Positions 33,533 to 42,300 of a stretch of 62,797 nt of DNA are shown piece after piece. Each line of letters starts with the position of its first letter. The stretch's first letter is position 1. The position numbers were made by a program, and so were the translations under genes. The DNA comes from Chloroflexota bacterium. GTDB lineage: Bacteria; Chloroflexota; Anaerolineae; UBA4142. The DNA lies in NCBI GenBank assembly GCA_016219275.1, contig JACRBM010000002.1, positions 1-62,797 of the forward strand, given 5' to 3'. The notes under the pieces are model-generated. The model was not told where the DNA came from. It saw nothing but the letters and a program-made list of their open reading frames with translations, and searched no databases.

Positions 33533-35250
33533 ATCTTCCCGTCGTGAATGTGCCCGTGCGTTCGAACGGCAGCCAGCCGAACGGCAATGGCAAGAACGGC
33601 GCGCGCGGCAATCAAATCAAACCAACTTTCGTGCGCGATACGCACCCGATGGATTTTCCGTGGAAGATCGAATGGAATTCCGAGACGTGCATTCGTTGCG
33701 GCTCGTGCGTCGCGACGTGCACGTTCGGCGCGATCAAACCGCAACTGCAACGCAAAAGTCAAACGCTCAGCACCGGTCATCTGCCCAATCCGGTTGAATC
33801 GTCTCAGATCATTATGGCGATCAAGCAGGTGAACGACCCGAAATCCTATTGTCGCGGTTGCTCGATGTGCGAAAAAGTCTGTCCGACGAATTCGATTCGT
33901 CCGATTGAAAATGAACACAATCGCTTTCCACTCGTCGCGCGTCACGGCGCATCGCCGATCAAACGCGGCGGGCGCGGACACGGCATGCCGCATCGCGTTC
34001 TCGATTACATCAAGGTCGGGCGCATCAGCCAGATGACCGATCCCTCGCTCGACGCCGCGCGGCACACGTTCGATATTCTCACGCCGCTCGGACGCGGTTT
34101 GCCGGCGGATGAACTGCCGCTCAAAATCGAAAACGGCAAACTCGTCGCGAATGGTTGGACGCCGCCGATTCGTTGGATCTATCCGGTATTGATCGGCGAT
34201 ATGTCGGTTGGCGCACTATCGTGGCGCATGTGGGAGGCGCTCGCGCTCGCGGTGGCGTACCTCAATGAGGAATGCGGGATGCCAGTGCGAATGAGTTCCG
34301 GCGAAGGCGGGATGCCGTCGCGATTATTGAAATCCGAGTACCTGAAATATTTCATCATTCAAATCGCGAGCGGACACTTTGGCTGGAATCGTATCATCAA
34401 AGCGATGCCGGAGATGGTGACCGATCCCGCCGCGATTCTCATCAAGATCGGGCAAGGCGCGAAACCCGGCGACGGTGGTTTGCTCCCCGCCGAAAAAGTC
34501 GCACCGCACATTCAAGCGATTCGCGGCGTGCCGAAAGCCGACCTGATGAGTCCGCCGAATCATCAAGGTTTGTACAGCATCGAAGAGTCGGTGCAAAAAA
34601 TGTTTCTCAGCATGAACGCGGCATTCAAGTTCCGCGTGCCGGTCGCGATCAAGGTCGCGGCGAGTTCGACGAGCGTCGCCGTGTTCAACAATCTCGTGCG
34701 CGATCCGTACCACATCGTCGGCGGCTTTTTCCTCGACGGTATTCAGGGCGGCACGGGCGCGGCGCACGAAGTCAATCTCGATCACAGCGGTCATCCGATT
34801 CTGAGCAAACTGCGCGATTGTTATCTCGCGGCAGTCGAGCAAGGCAAGCAGGGACAAATTCCGCTGTTCGTCGGCGGCGGGTTTGGCGATAGCGGCGATC
34901 TCGCGGCAGACGCGTTCAAAGCGATTTGTCTCGGCGCGAACGGTGTGTTCTCGGCGAAGATTTGGTTGCAACTTGCCGGGTGTGTCGGCAACGAAAAAGG
35001 TCGTTGCAACGCGTGCAACACCGGGCATTGTCCCGTCGGCATCTGCACCCAGGACCCGCGCCTCGTCGCGCGGCTTGATGTGGATGCAGTCGCGCAAAAT
35101 ATCGTTGACTATTTCCTCGCGCTCGATCAAGAGTTGAAAAAATTGATGGCGCCCATCGGCAACTCGACCTTGCCCGTCGGTCGCAGCGATGCGCTCGTAG
35201 CGATGGACAAGGAAATCGGCGAACGGCTGAACGTCGCGTATGCGTGTTAG
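33520..35250 (+). CDS. FMN-binding glutamate synthase subunit with N-terminal ferredoxin domain
   Basis: 576 residues. Residues 50-130 carry two 4Fe-4S sites: CIRCGSCVATC (Cys57, 60, 63, 67) and CRGCSMCEKVC (Cys111, 114, 117, 121). The rest is the FMN-containing glutamate synthase barrel (SGEGGMPSRLL, KIGQGAKPGDGG, the GGTGAA loop) with a cysteine set GRCNACNTGHCPVGIC for a further iron-sulfur cluster. It combines 2-oxoglutarate with ammonia to form glutamate. The ATG lies inside the end of the preceding gene. This domain order is the archaeal type. Confidence 0.92.
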   Translation: MAAVNLPVVNVPVRSNGSQPNGNGKNGARGNQIKPTFVRDTHPMDFPWKIEWNSETCIRCGSCVATCTFGAIKPQLQRKSQTLSTGHLPNPVESSQIIMAIKQVNDPKSYCRGCSMCEKVCPTNSIRPIENEHNRFPLVARHGASPIKRGGRGHGMPHRVLDYIKVGRISQMTDPSLDAARHTFDILTPLGRGLPADELPLKIENGKLVANGWTPPIRWIYPVLIGDMSVGALSWRMWEALALAVAYLNEECGMPVRMSSGEGGMPSRLLKSEYLKYFIIQIASGHFGWNRIIKAMPEMVTDPAAILIKIGQGAKPGDGGLLPAEKVAPHIQAIRGVPKADLMSPPNHQGLYSIEESVQKMFLSMNAAFKFRVPVAIKVAASSTSVAVFNNLVRDPYHIVGGFFLDGIQGGTGAAHEVNLDHSGHPILSKLRDCYLAAVEQGKQGQIPLFVGGGFGDSGDLAADAFKAICLGANGVFSAKIWLQLAGCVGNEKGRCNACNTGHCPVGICTQDPRLVARLDVDAVAQNIVDYFLALDQELKKLMAPIGNSTLPVGRSDALVAMDKEIGERLNVAYAC

Positions 35251-35296
35251 TTATTGGTAAATGGTAATTACCAATTACTAATTACTATTTACCACC
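35250..35296. repeat. intergenic GGTAAATGGTAATT/AATTACCAATTACT hairpin repeat
   Basis: Words TTATTGGTAAATGG are mirrored by ACCAATTACTAATTACTATTTACC between the two glutamate synthase genes. Confidence 0.7.
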
Positions 35297-35307
35297 GAAG
35301 GCAAACA

Positions 35308-37635
35308 ATGAAACACTTGACCACATACGGTAACAATAAACGCAAATCAACCCAGGTTTTGCTCCAAGAAGTGTACGCCGCGATGGCGGAGGGCGAAACT
35401 GAATTCGAGATTGACGCGTCTGGTCAGCACAACATCGGTGGACCGGTGTGGAGTCTCGACGGCAAGCCGCTTAAATTTCTCGTAACGAATCCAGGTCAGC
35501 GCGTCGGCTCGATGGGTATGCCAGGGACGGAAATTGTCGTCGAAGGTCCGGCGCCGGCGGATGTCGGTTGGCTCAACGCCGGCGCGACGATCACGGTCAA
35601 AGGCGATGGCGGCGACACGACCGGGCACTGTGCGGCGGACGGTGTCATTTACATCGGCGGACGCGCGGGCACGCGCACCGGCTCGTTGATGAAACACGAC
35701 CCGGCGTATGCCGAGCCGCAGTTGTGGATTCTCAAAAATACCGGCTCGTTTCCGTTCGAGTTTATGGGCGGCGGCATCGCCGTCGTGTGCGGATACGACT
35801 CGGAGCAATTCGATTCCGTCATCGGCGACCGCGCGTGCATCGGCATGGTCGGCGGCGCAGTGTTCGTGCGCGGCGCGATCAGCAAACTGCCGAGCAATGT
35901 CAAACTGATCGAATCGCTCGACGATGCGGACTGGGAATTTTTGCGCGCGGGCATGCCGAAATTTTTGCGCTCGATTGAGCGAAATGATTTGGGCGATACG
36001 TTGCTCGTGCGTCACGAGTGGCGCAAGATCATCGCGAAGAGTTATGAGGAACTCAAGCAAGGTAAAAAGCGCACATCGCTCGGCGCGTTCCGCGCGAATC
36101 GCTGGATTCAGGGTGGCTTGTTCGGCGATGTCGTCACCGATCCCGGCGACGTGGTGCCGCTTGTCGCGATGGGCGATTATCGCGCGTATTCGCCGGTGTG
36201 GAACAACGCGGTCTTTGCCGCGCCGTGCGAGTACGCCTGTCCAAGTTACATCCCGACCCAGGATCGCATCAACCTGCTTCGCAAAGGCAAAATCAAAGAC
36301 GCGCTCGAACTCGTGTTGCAGTACAACCCCTTTCCTGGGTCGGTCTGCGGCGCGGCGTGTCCGAACCCGTGCATGGCGTCCTGCACGCGCCAGACGATTG
36401 ACTTTGCCGTGCTCGCCGGTCCGCTCGGCAAGTACTCGATGGACTTGGCTGCCGCGCCGCTCGCGCCGCACAGCGGCAAACGTTTCGCGGTGATCGGCTC
36501 CGGTGTCGCCGGTCTATCGGCGGCGTGGCAACTCGCGTTGCGCGGGCACACCGTCGCAATTTTCGAACGCGATAACGTGCTCGGCGGCAAGATGATGAAC
36601 GCGATCCCGCACAATCGGCTCGAAAAAGAAATCGTGCAAACCGAAATTCGCCGGATTCTGTCGCTCGATGTGCAAGTGAATCTCGGCGCGGAAATCACGC
36701 GCGATTATTTCGAAGAGATTCGCGATTTGTACGACGGCGTGATCATCGCGATTGGCGCGCACAAGGCGCGCATGTTGCCCTTCGCCGGCAACGAACGCGC
36801 GTACACTGCGCTCGATTTTCTGACGAGTGCGAATGCCGGTCGTCCAGTCGCGGATGTCGCCGGCAAATCGGTCGTCGTCGTCGGCGCGGGCGATGTGGGG
36901 ATGGACGCGTGCACGACGGCGTGGCGGCTCGGCGCAGCGAGTGTGATCGCGGTGGACATTCAACAACCGGCGAGTTCCTCGCGCGAGCGCGCGGAGGCGA
37001 TGGCGCTCGGCACCGAGGTGCTTTGGCCCCGCACGGTCGCCGAGTTCAACGACGGGCAGTTGTTCTTCAAGGATGGCGCGCCGCTCAACGCGGATGTTGT
37101 CGTCGTCGCGATCGGCGAAGTGCCGGACGTGGGTTGGGTGCCGGAAAATTACGCGCGCGTCAAAAATAGCTGGCTCGACGCGGACGAGTACGGTCGCACG
37201 CGCGATCCCAAAGTGTTCGCGATCGGCGACGTGGTGAAACCGGGGTTGTTGACGCAGGCGATTGGCATGGGACGCGTCGCCGCGCTCGCGCTGCACGCCC
37301 AAGTGATGGGCGAGACGTTTGTGCTCGAACGCAAAAAGCAAATTCCGGCGGAACGCTTGAACCTGATCTACTTTACACCGCGCGTGAGCCAGTGCCCGAC
37401 CGATCCGCTCAAGGAAGGCGACCGCTGTATCTCGTGCGGCACCTGCCGCGATTGCAACATCTGCGTGACGATCTGCGGGCAGAACGCGATCACGCGGCAC
37501 GAGCATCCGAACGGCGCGTACGAATTTCGCGTGACGGAAGAGTTGTGCATCGGTTGCGGGTTCTGCGCCGCCGCGTGTCCCAGCGGCATCTGGACGATGG
37601 TGCCGAATTTGTTGGAGGAGACGGAGAAGGAGTAA
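35308..37635 (+). CDS. fused glutamate synthase GXGXG domain and GltD-like FAD/NAD(P) oxidoreductase
   Basis: 775 residues. The first 260 residues are the GXGXG beta-helix of GltB (MPGTEIVVEG, GDTTGHCAADGVIYIGGRAG). A GltD-like part follows: cysteines near 306-345 (CEYACP, CGAACPNPCMASC) for 4Fe-4S clusters, FAD motif GSGVAGLSAAW near 394 and NAD(P) motif GAGDVGMDA near 526. Two ferredoxin sites, CISCGTCRDCNIC near 706 and CIGCGFCAAACP near 746, close the protein. It brings electrons from NAD(P)H or ferredoxin to the FMN subunit. Its last 137 bases are duplicated 1048 bp downstream. Confidence 0.92.
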   Translation: MKHLTTYGNNKRKSTQVLLQEVYAAMAEGETEFEIDASGQHNIGGPVWSLDGKPLKFLVTNPGQRVGSMGMPGTEIVVEGPAPADVGWLNAGATITVKGDGGDTTGHCAADGVIYIGGRAGTRTGSLMKHDPAYAEPQLWILKNTGSFPFEFMGGGIAVVCGYDSEQFDSVIGDRACIGMVGGAVFVRGAISKLPSNVKLIESLDDADWEFLRAGMPKFLRSIERNDLGDTLLVRHEWRKIIAKSYEELKQGKKRTSLGAFRANRWIQGGLFGDVVTDPGDVVPLVAMGDYRAYSPVWNNAVFAAPCEYACPSYIPTQDRINLLRKGKIKDALELVLQYNPFPGSVCGAACPNPCMASCTRQTIDFAVLAGPLGKYSMDLAAAPLAPHSGKRFAVIGSGVAGLSAAWQLALRGHTVAIFERDNVLGGKMMNAIPHNRLEKEIVQTEIRRILSLDVQVNLGAEITRDYFEEIRDLYDGVIIAIGAHKARMLPFAGNERAYTALDFLTSANAGRPVADVAGKSVVVVGAGDVGMDACTTAWRLGAASVIAVDIQQPASSSRERAEAMALGTEVLWPRTVAEFNDGQLFFKDGAPLNADVVVVAIGEVPDVGWVPENYARVKNSWLDADEYGRTRDPKVFAIGDVVKPGLLTQAIGMGRVAALALHAQVMGETFVLERKKQIPAERLNLIYFTPRVSQCPTDPLKEGDRCISCGTCRDCNICVTICGQNAITRHEHPNGAYEFRVTEELCIGCGFCAAACPSGIWTMVPNLLEETEKE
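37499..37635. repeat. direct repeat copy 1 (3' end of the GltD-fusion gene)
   Basis: 137 bp, 131 of which match copy 2 at 38547-38683, including 105 bp with no mismatch (37517-37621). Offset between copies is 1048 bp. The two copies bracket a VapBC-like module. Confidence 0.95.
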
Positions 37636-37693
37636 CGGACTGCGTGGTGCGTATCGCGTAAAACGTGATGCGTGAAACGAGATTGTCAATATG

Positions 37694-37737
37694 AACGGAG
37701 CAAGTGTCACGAGGGAGACTTGCTCCGTTTTGTTTTG
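37694..37737 (+). terminator. intrinsic terminator after glutamate synthase operon A
   Basis: A 12-bp stem AACGGAGCAAGT / ACTTGCTCCGTT with a 12-base loop is followed by TTTTGTTTT. Confidence 0.92.
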
Positions 37738-37767
37738 TGATTTGTTTCGCCTGGTGCGTTGGAATCG

Positions 37768-37776
37768 TGGTATAAT
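37768..37776 (+). promoter_or_regulatory. extended -10 promoter of the toxin-antitoxin module
   Basis: TGGTATAAT, 22 bases before the antitoxin start. No good -35 is seen at the proper distance, which is compatible with an extended -10 promoter. Confidence 0.55.
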
Positions 37777-37797
37777 GCAGGCGAAGGAGACGGTGCC

Positions 37798-38064
37798 ATG
37801 ACTCTGACCCGCAAGCCAACCAAACGAACGGTGCGACGCGCAACACGTAAACCGCGCGCGACACTGACAACGCGCCAAGCGATTGTGCGGATTGACGCGA
37901 TGATGCGCGAATTGCAAGTGATGCGGCGAGAATTAACCTTGCCCAAAGCGAAAGCAACAACGAGCATAACCAATGAGTTGTTCGGCGCGTTAGGCAAAGG
38001 CACCATGGACGAATACGATATGGATTTGGATTGGAAGAGATTTAGCGAATGGCATACCCGTTAA
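37798..38064 (+). CDS. antitoxin-like protein of a VapBC-type pair
   Basis: 88 residues, very basic at the N-terminus (TLTRKPTKRTVRRATRKPRATLTTRQ), then a helical segment and an acidic tail (TMDEYDMDLDWKRFSEWHTR) of the type that caps a PIN-domain active site. It overlaps the toxin frame by 16 bases. No named antitoxin family is recognised; the assignment rests on position, size and tail. A ribosome-binding site AAGGAGACGG precedes the ATG. Confidence 0.65.
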   Translation: MTLTRKPTKRTVRRATRKPRATLTTRQAIVRIDAMMRELQVMRRELTLPKAKATTSITNELFGALGKGTMDEYDMDLDWKRFSEWHTR

Positions 38065-38540
38065 AGACTTTTACCGAAGATGCCATTTATCTTGACACGA
38101 TGCTTCCTTACATGCTCGTGCGCGGGATTGACCCTGCTGTCAAGGTGTTCTTCGAAAAGATCGAACACGGGGTGTTGATTGCGTACACTTCAGCGTTGAC
38201 CTTTGACGAGTTGGCGTATCGCTTTTTACTGGCGTTAATCAAAGAGCGACACGCGGGAGCGCCGTTAGATTATCTCCGCGCGAACGAAGAACAAGCCATC
38301 GCAGAATTCGCGCCGCAAATCGTTGTCGAGCTGAATCGCTTACGAACATTGCCTAACTTGACCGTCCTTGACGTTTTTGTATCCGACCTCGACGTGATGA
38401 GCGAGGCAATGACGCAATACCACCTGCGCCCACGCGACGCGTTGCACTTTGCCGCGCTGCAACGCGTCGGTTGTTTTGCGTTGGCAAGTAACGATCCGCA
38501 CTTTGATCGTATTCCCACGATCAAACGGTACACGCTTTGA
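38049..38540 (+). CDS. PIN-domain ribonuclease toxin (VapC-like)
   Basis: 163 residues. The four acidic positions of the PIN site are visible: IYLDTMLP (Asp16), LTFDELAYR (Glu54 region), LRPRDALHFAAL and ALASNDPHFD near the C-terminus. Such toxins cleave RNA, often tRNA, and are held inactive by the upstream antitoxin. The gene is coupled to its neighbours on both sides: 16-base overlap with the antitoxin and TGATG with a short duplicate frame downstream. Confidence 0.85.
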   Translation: MAYPLKTFTEDAIYLDTMLPYMLVRGIDPAVKVFFEKIEHGVLIAYTSALTFDELAYRFLLALIKERHAGAPLDYLRANEEQAIAEFAPQIVVELNRLRTLPNLTVLDVFVSDLDVMSEAMTQYHLRPRDALHFAALQRVGCFALASNDPHFDRIPTIKRYTL

Positions 38541-38683
38541 TGTTTTACGGGCATCCAAACGACACGTACGAATTTCGCGTGACGGAAGAGTTGTGCATCG
38601 GTTGCGGGTTCTGCGCCGCCGCGTGTCCCAGCGGCATCTGGACGATGGTGCCGAATTTGTTGGAGGAGATGGAGAAGGAATAA
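38540..38683 (+). pseudogene. duplicated C-terminal ferredoxin fragment of the GltD-fusion protein
   Basis: A 47-codon frame beginning MFYGHPNDTYEFRVTEEL and carrying one complete 4Fe-4S motif CIGCGFCAAACP, ending LLEEMEKE. It is the translated copy 2 of the direct repeat. The ATG overlaps the toxin stop (TGATG), so it could be translated. The frame and cysteines are intact, but the protein is only the tail of the parent, so it is listed as a remnant. Confidence 0.75.
38547..38683. repeat. direct repeat copy 2
   Basis: The second copy of the 137-bp repeat, differing from copy 1 at six positions, four of them in the first 18 bases. It is followed by its own terminator at 38716-38752. Confidence 0.95.
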
Positions 38684-39088
38684 TCCGCGAATTACGCGAA
38701 TCTCCGCGAATAAAAAATGCGCTGGTCATTGAGCGACCAGCGCATTCTTTTTCTATAGACGTTATCGTTTTCTCAAGGTATATGTATTATGATGAACGGG
38801 AGAAACAAATCGAAACCGTGACTAACGCTGAGGTGGTACGATGCGTTACAACCAAACATGCTTCCCTGTGCTTGGCTCACGCGAATAGAGTATGTTCCGG
38901 TTTGTGGTACTTGCCAGATCAGACGCGACGCTTTGCCGCCGTTGCCATTATCATCCGAAGCAAGTTGCGTAGCACCATCAATCCTACAGACATAACCAGG
39001 TAGCGATTATTCTCGCGATCAAAGATGGCATTATCCATATTCTACCACGCTTTCCCCGCACCAACAAGGATATTTCAACCGCGCTGCT
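38684..39088. other. gene-free stretch with terminator, nothing else recognised
   Basis: After a GCGAATTACGCGAATCTCCGCGAAT repeat and the terminator, about 330 bases contain only a weak 74-codon frame (MYYDEREKQIE, ending at 39003) with no family likeness and codon use unlike its neighbours. I do not call it a gene. Confidence 0.5.
38716..38752 (+). terminator. intrinsic terminator downstream of direct repeat copy 2
   Basis: A 12-bp perfect stem AATGCGCTGGTC / GACCAGCGCATT with loop ATTGAGC is followed by CTTTTTCT. Confidence 0.93.
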
Positions 39089-39166
39089 GTGCAACACGCA
39101 CAACTGGATGCGCTCGCGGGTTGCATACCTTGTCCGTAGACGTGAACGAATCTTGTGTTTATACTG
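39089..39166 (+). promoter_or_regulatory. glutamate synthase operon promoter B with upstream dyad
   Basis: A dyad TGTGC-N5-GCACA (39089-39103), 26 nt, CTTGTCCGTAGACG (39130-39143) including the -35 TAGACG, a 17-nt spacer and TATACT (39161-39166). Every spacing equals that of promoter A at 32197-32274. Confidence 0.75.
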
Positions 39167-39172
39167 CGAACA

Positions 39173-39247
39173 ATTCATCTGGGTTCGCGACGCATTGAGG
39201 CGTACCCGACCATTGTCAAGAACCGCCCAGTCGTGGCGGTTTTTTTG
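39173..39247 (+). ncRNA. leader with attenuator-type terminator, glutamate synthase operon B
   Basis: The predicted leader carries GGGTTCGCG (39181-39189) opening a bulged stem GGGT...ACGC/GCGT...ACCC, followed by a terminator with stem AACCGCC/GGCGGTT (39221-39241) and seven T. GGTTC of the 9-mer could pair with GAACC (39220-39224) at the 5' side of the terminator. About 150 bases, including a repeat hairpin, separate it from the start codon. Confidence 0.55.
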
Positions 39248-39263
39248 TCCCGCGATGGGCACT

Positions 39264-39346
39264 CCAAAGCAATCTACCATTCACCCTCCCTTGTAAGTAC
39301 GGGGGAGGGAAGGGTGGGGGTAGATTGCTTTGTTCGTCTTGTTTGG
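39264..39346. repeat. C/G-run hairpin repeat flanked by GCAATCTACC/GGTAGATTGC
   Basis: AAGCAATCTACCATTCACCCTCCC is mirrored by GGGAGGGAAGGGTGGGGG and TAGATTGCTTTG. It is a compact relative of the C/G-run hairpins at 16376 and 30712, and lies between the leader and the gltB gene. Confidence 0.7.
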
Positions 39347-39398
39347 GTAATTAAAAAATCATAAATCTCTCTTGCGCTGGACGCAAGAAGGAGCACTC

Positions 39399-42300
39399 AT
39401 GCAAACCGACTCCGCCTCTTCCGCGACGAATTGGCACGTGCCCCAGCGCGTTCACATCGCCGCGACCGATTTGCCGGCGACGCTCGCCGAACGCGCGGCG
39501 TGCGGCACCGGATTTATCACGCACCTCTCCGCGCAACCCGCGCACGCGATTGTGCGCGATGCGCTCTCCATCGTGGCGCGGCTCGCGCATCGCGGCGCGG
39601 TCTCTGCCGATGGTCGCACCGGCGACGGCTCCGGCATCCTCACGCAAATTCCCCATACACTTTTTGCGCGCGAATTGGAATCACGCGCGACTAAAATACC
39701 GGCACGCGGCGACCTGGGTGTCGGTATGCTGTTTCTCCCGCGCGATGAATCACACGCGCGCGCGAAATCCATCATCGCCCGCGCGTTTGAATCGCGCGCG
39801 ATTCCCTTGCTCGCATGGCGCGAGGCACCGATTGATCTTGACGCGCTGGGCGAACACGCGCGCAAAACGCGTCCGCAGATCGAGCAGGTCATCGTCGCGC
39901 GACCAGCGCATCTCGACGGCGACGCGTTTGAACGCGCGCTCTTTCTCGCGCGCAAAGAGATCGAGCGACGCGCTCGTGAACAAGAATTGCGCGTCTATGT
40001 GTCGTCGCTCTCCGCGCGTACCATTGTTTACAAAGGTCTTTTCGTCGCGTCACAACTCCCGCGCTTTTATCGCGATCTAGCCGATCCGCTGTACGAATCC
40101 GCGTTCGCGCTCTTCCATCAACGCTACTCGACGAACACCTTCCCGACCTGGGAACGCGCGCAGCCGTTTCGCATGTTGTGCCACAACGGCGAGATCAACA
40201 CCTTGCAAGGCAACCTCGCGTGGATGCGCGCACGCGAACCGTTCCTCGCGTCCGAGATGTGGAGTCATGAATCGCTCGCGCCGATCATTGATACGGACGG
40301 CAGCGACTCAGCAATGCTCGATAACGCGCTCGAATTATTGACGCTGTCCGGGCGCGATGCCGCGCACGCACAAATGATGCTGATGCCTGAAGCATGGGAA
40401 AAAGTTCAAGACATGCCCGCGCACTGGAAAGCGTTCTATCGTTATCACGCGACGTTGATGGAACCCTGGGACGGTCCCGCCGCGGTCGCGTTCTCCGATG
40501 GGCGCGTCGTCGGCATGACGCTCGACCGGAATGGCTTGCGCCCCGCGCGCTACCTCGTCACCGACGATGGTCTCGTCGTCGCGTCGTCCGAAGCGGGTGC
40601 GCTCGAAGTAGACCCAGGACGTGTGATCGAAAAAGGCAAACTCGGTCCAGGTCAAATGATCGTCGCCGATTTAGCGCGCGGCGAGTTGTGGCACAATGAG
40701 CGCGTGAAGGATTTTTACGCGTCGCGCGCGCCGTATGGCGAATGGCTGGATGCGAACATTCGAACCTTGAGTGCAGAGGAGCAGGGGAGCAAGGGTGCAG
40801 AGGAAATAACTTCTCCCCTGCTCCACAGCACTTCTGCCCCCTTGCTGACCCTACATGCCGCATTCGGCTACACCGACGAAGAACTCGGCGTCATCGTCAA
40901 GCCGATGGCGAACGACGGCGCAGAACCAATTGGCTCGATGGGCGACGACACGCCGCACGCGGTCTTGTCCGATTTCGAGCGACCACTCTATCACTTTTTC
41001 CGGCAACGCTTTGCCCAGGTCACGAATCCGCCGATTGATCCACTGCGCGAAGAACTCGTGATGTCGGTGCGCGCGATCCTGGGTGCGCGCGGCAACGTCT
41101 TGACCGAAGCGCCCGCGCACGCGCGCGTGCTCGAACTCGCGTCGCCGATCCTCACCGACGATCAACTCGATACGATTCGCGCGCGGAACGATGCGTTCCC
41201 ACACGCGACGCTCGACGCAACGTTCGACGCGCGCGACCCGGACGCGCTCGAACGCGCGGTCGGGCGCGTGTGCCGCGAGGCGCAACGCGCGGCTGAAAAC
41301 GGCGAAACGATTTTGATTCTCAGCGACCGCGCGATCAGCGCGACGCGCGCGCCGATTCCGATGTTGCTCGCGGTGAGCGCGGTGCATCACCACCTTTTGC
41401 GGATCGGCAAACGCTGGCGCACGAGTTTGATCGCGGAGGTTGGCGATGCGCGCGATGTGCACCAGTTCGCGTGTCTCATCGGTTTTGGCGCGAACGCGCT
41501 CAATCCGTACCTCGCACTCGCCAGCGCGCGCGCGGCGTCGAAAAAAGATTTGGTCGCGGACCGCGCGGAAGAAAATTTCGTCCACGCCGCCGAAAAAGGC
41601 ATTTTGAAAATCATGTCGAAAATGGGTATCGCCACACTTGATGCGTATCACGGCGCGCAAATTTTCGAGATCATCGGGATTGATCACGCGGTTGTCGCGC
41701 GAAATTTTCCGGGCACGCCCGCGCATGTCGGCGGCATCGGTCTGCGCGTCATCGCGCAAAAGGTGTTGGAGCATCACGCGCACGCGTTTCACCGCGCGAG
41801 CACGCACCTCAAGAATTACGGTTTCTTCAAGTACAAAAAAGACGGCGAGCATCACACGTACAATCCGCCGGTCGTGCAGACCTTGCACGCCGCGGTGCGC
41901 ACGCCGGGCGCGCTCAATGGCGGTTTCCGCGAAGCGTTCGCCAAATATCGCGATTACGTTTCCGCCGTGCACACGCGCACGACCGAAATCTCAGATCATC
42001 TTGACATCGCGTTCGGCAATGCGATTCCGATTTCGCGCGTCGAACCGGCGTCCGCAATCATCCAGCGTTTTTCCGCCGCCGCGATGTCGCACGGCGCGCT
42101 CTCGCTCGAAGCGCACATCGCGATGACCGAGGCGTTGAACCGGCTCGGCGCGAAAAGCAACAGCGGCGAAGGCGGCGAAGCGCCCGCGCGTTACAACTCG
42201 TCTGCGAACAGTCGCATCAAGCAAGTGGCGTCGGGGCGCTTCGGCGTGACGCCGGCGTACTTGATGTCGGCGGACGAATTGCAAATCAAAATGGCGCAAG

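Noticed and set aside
38782-39003. 74-codon frame between operon A module and promoter B
   Set aside because: No family likeness, no ribosome-binding site, and it overlaps a gap that otherwise holds regulatory sequence.
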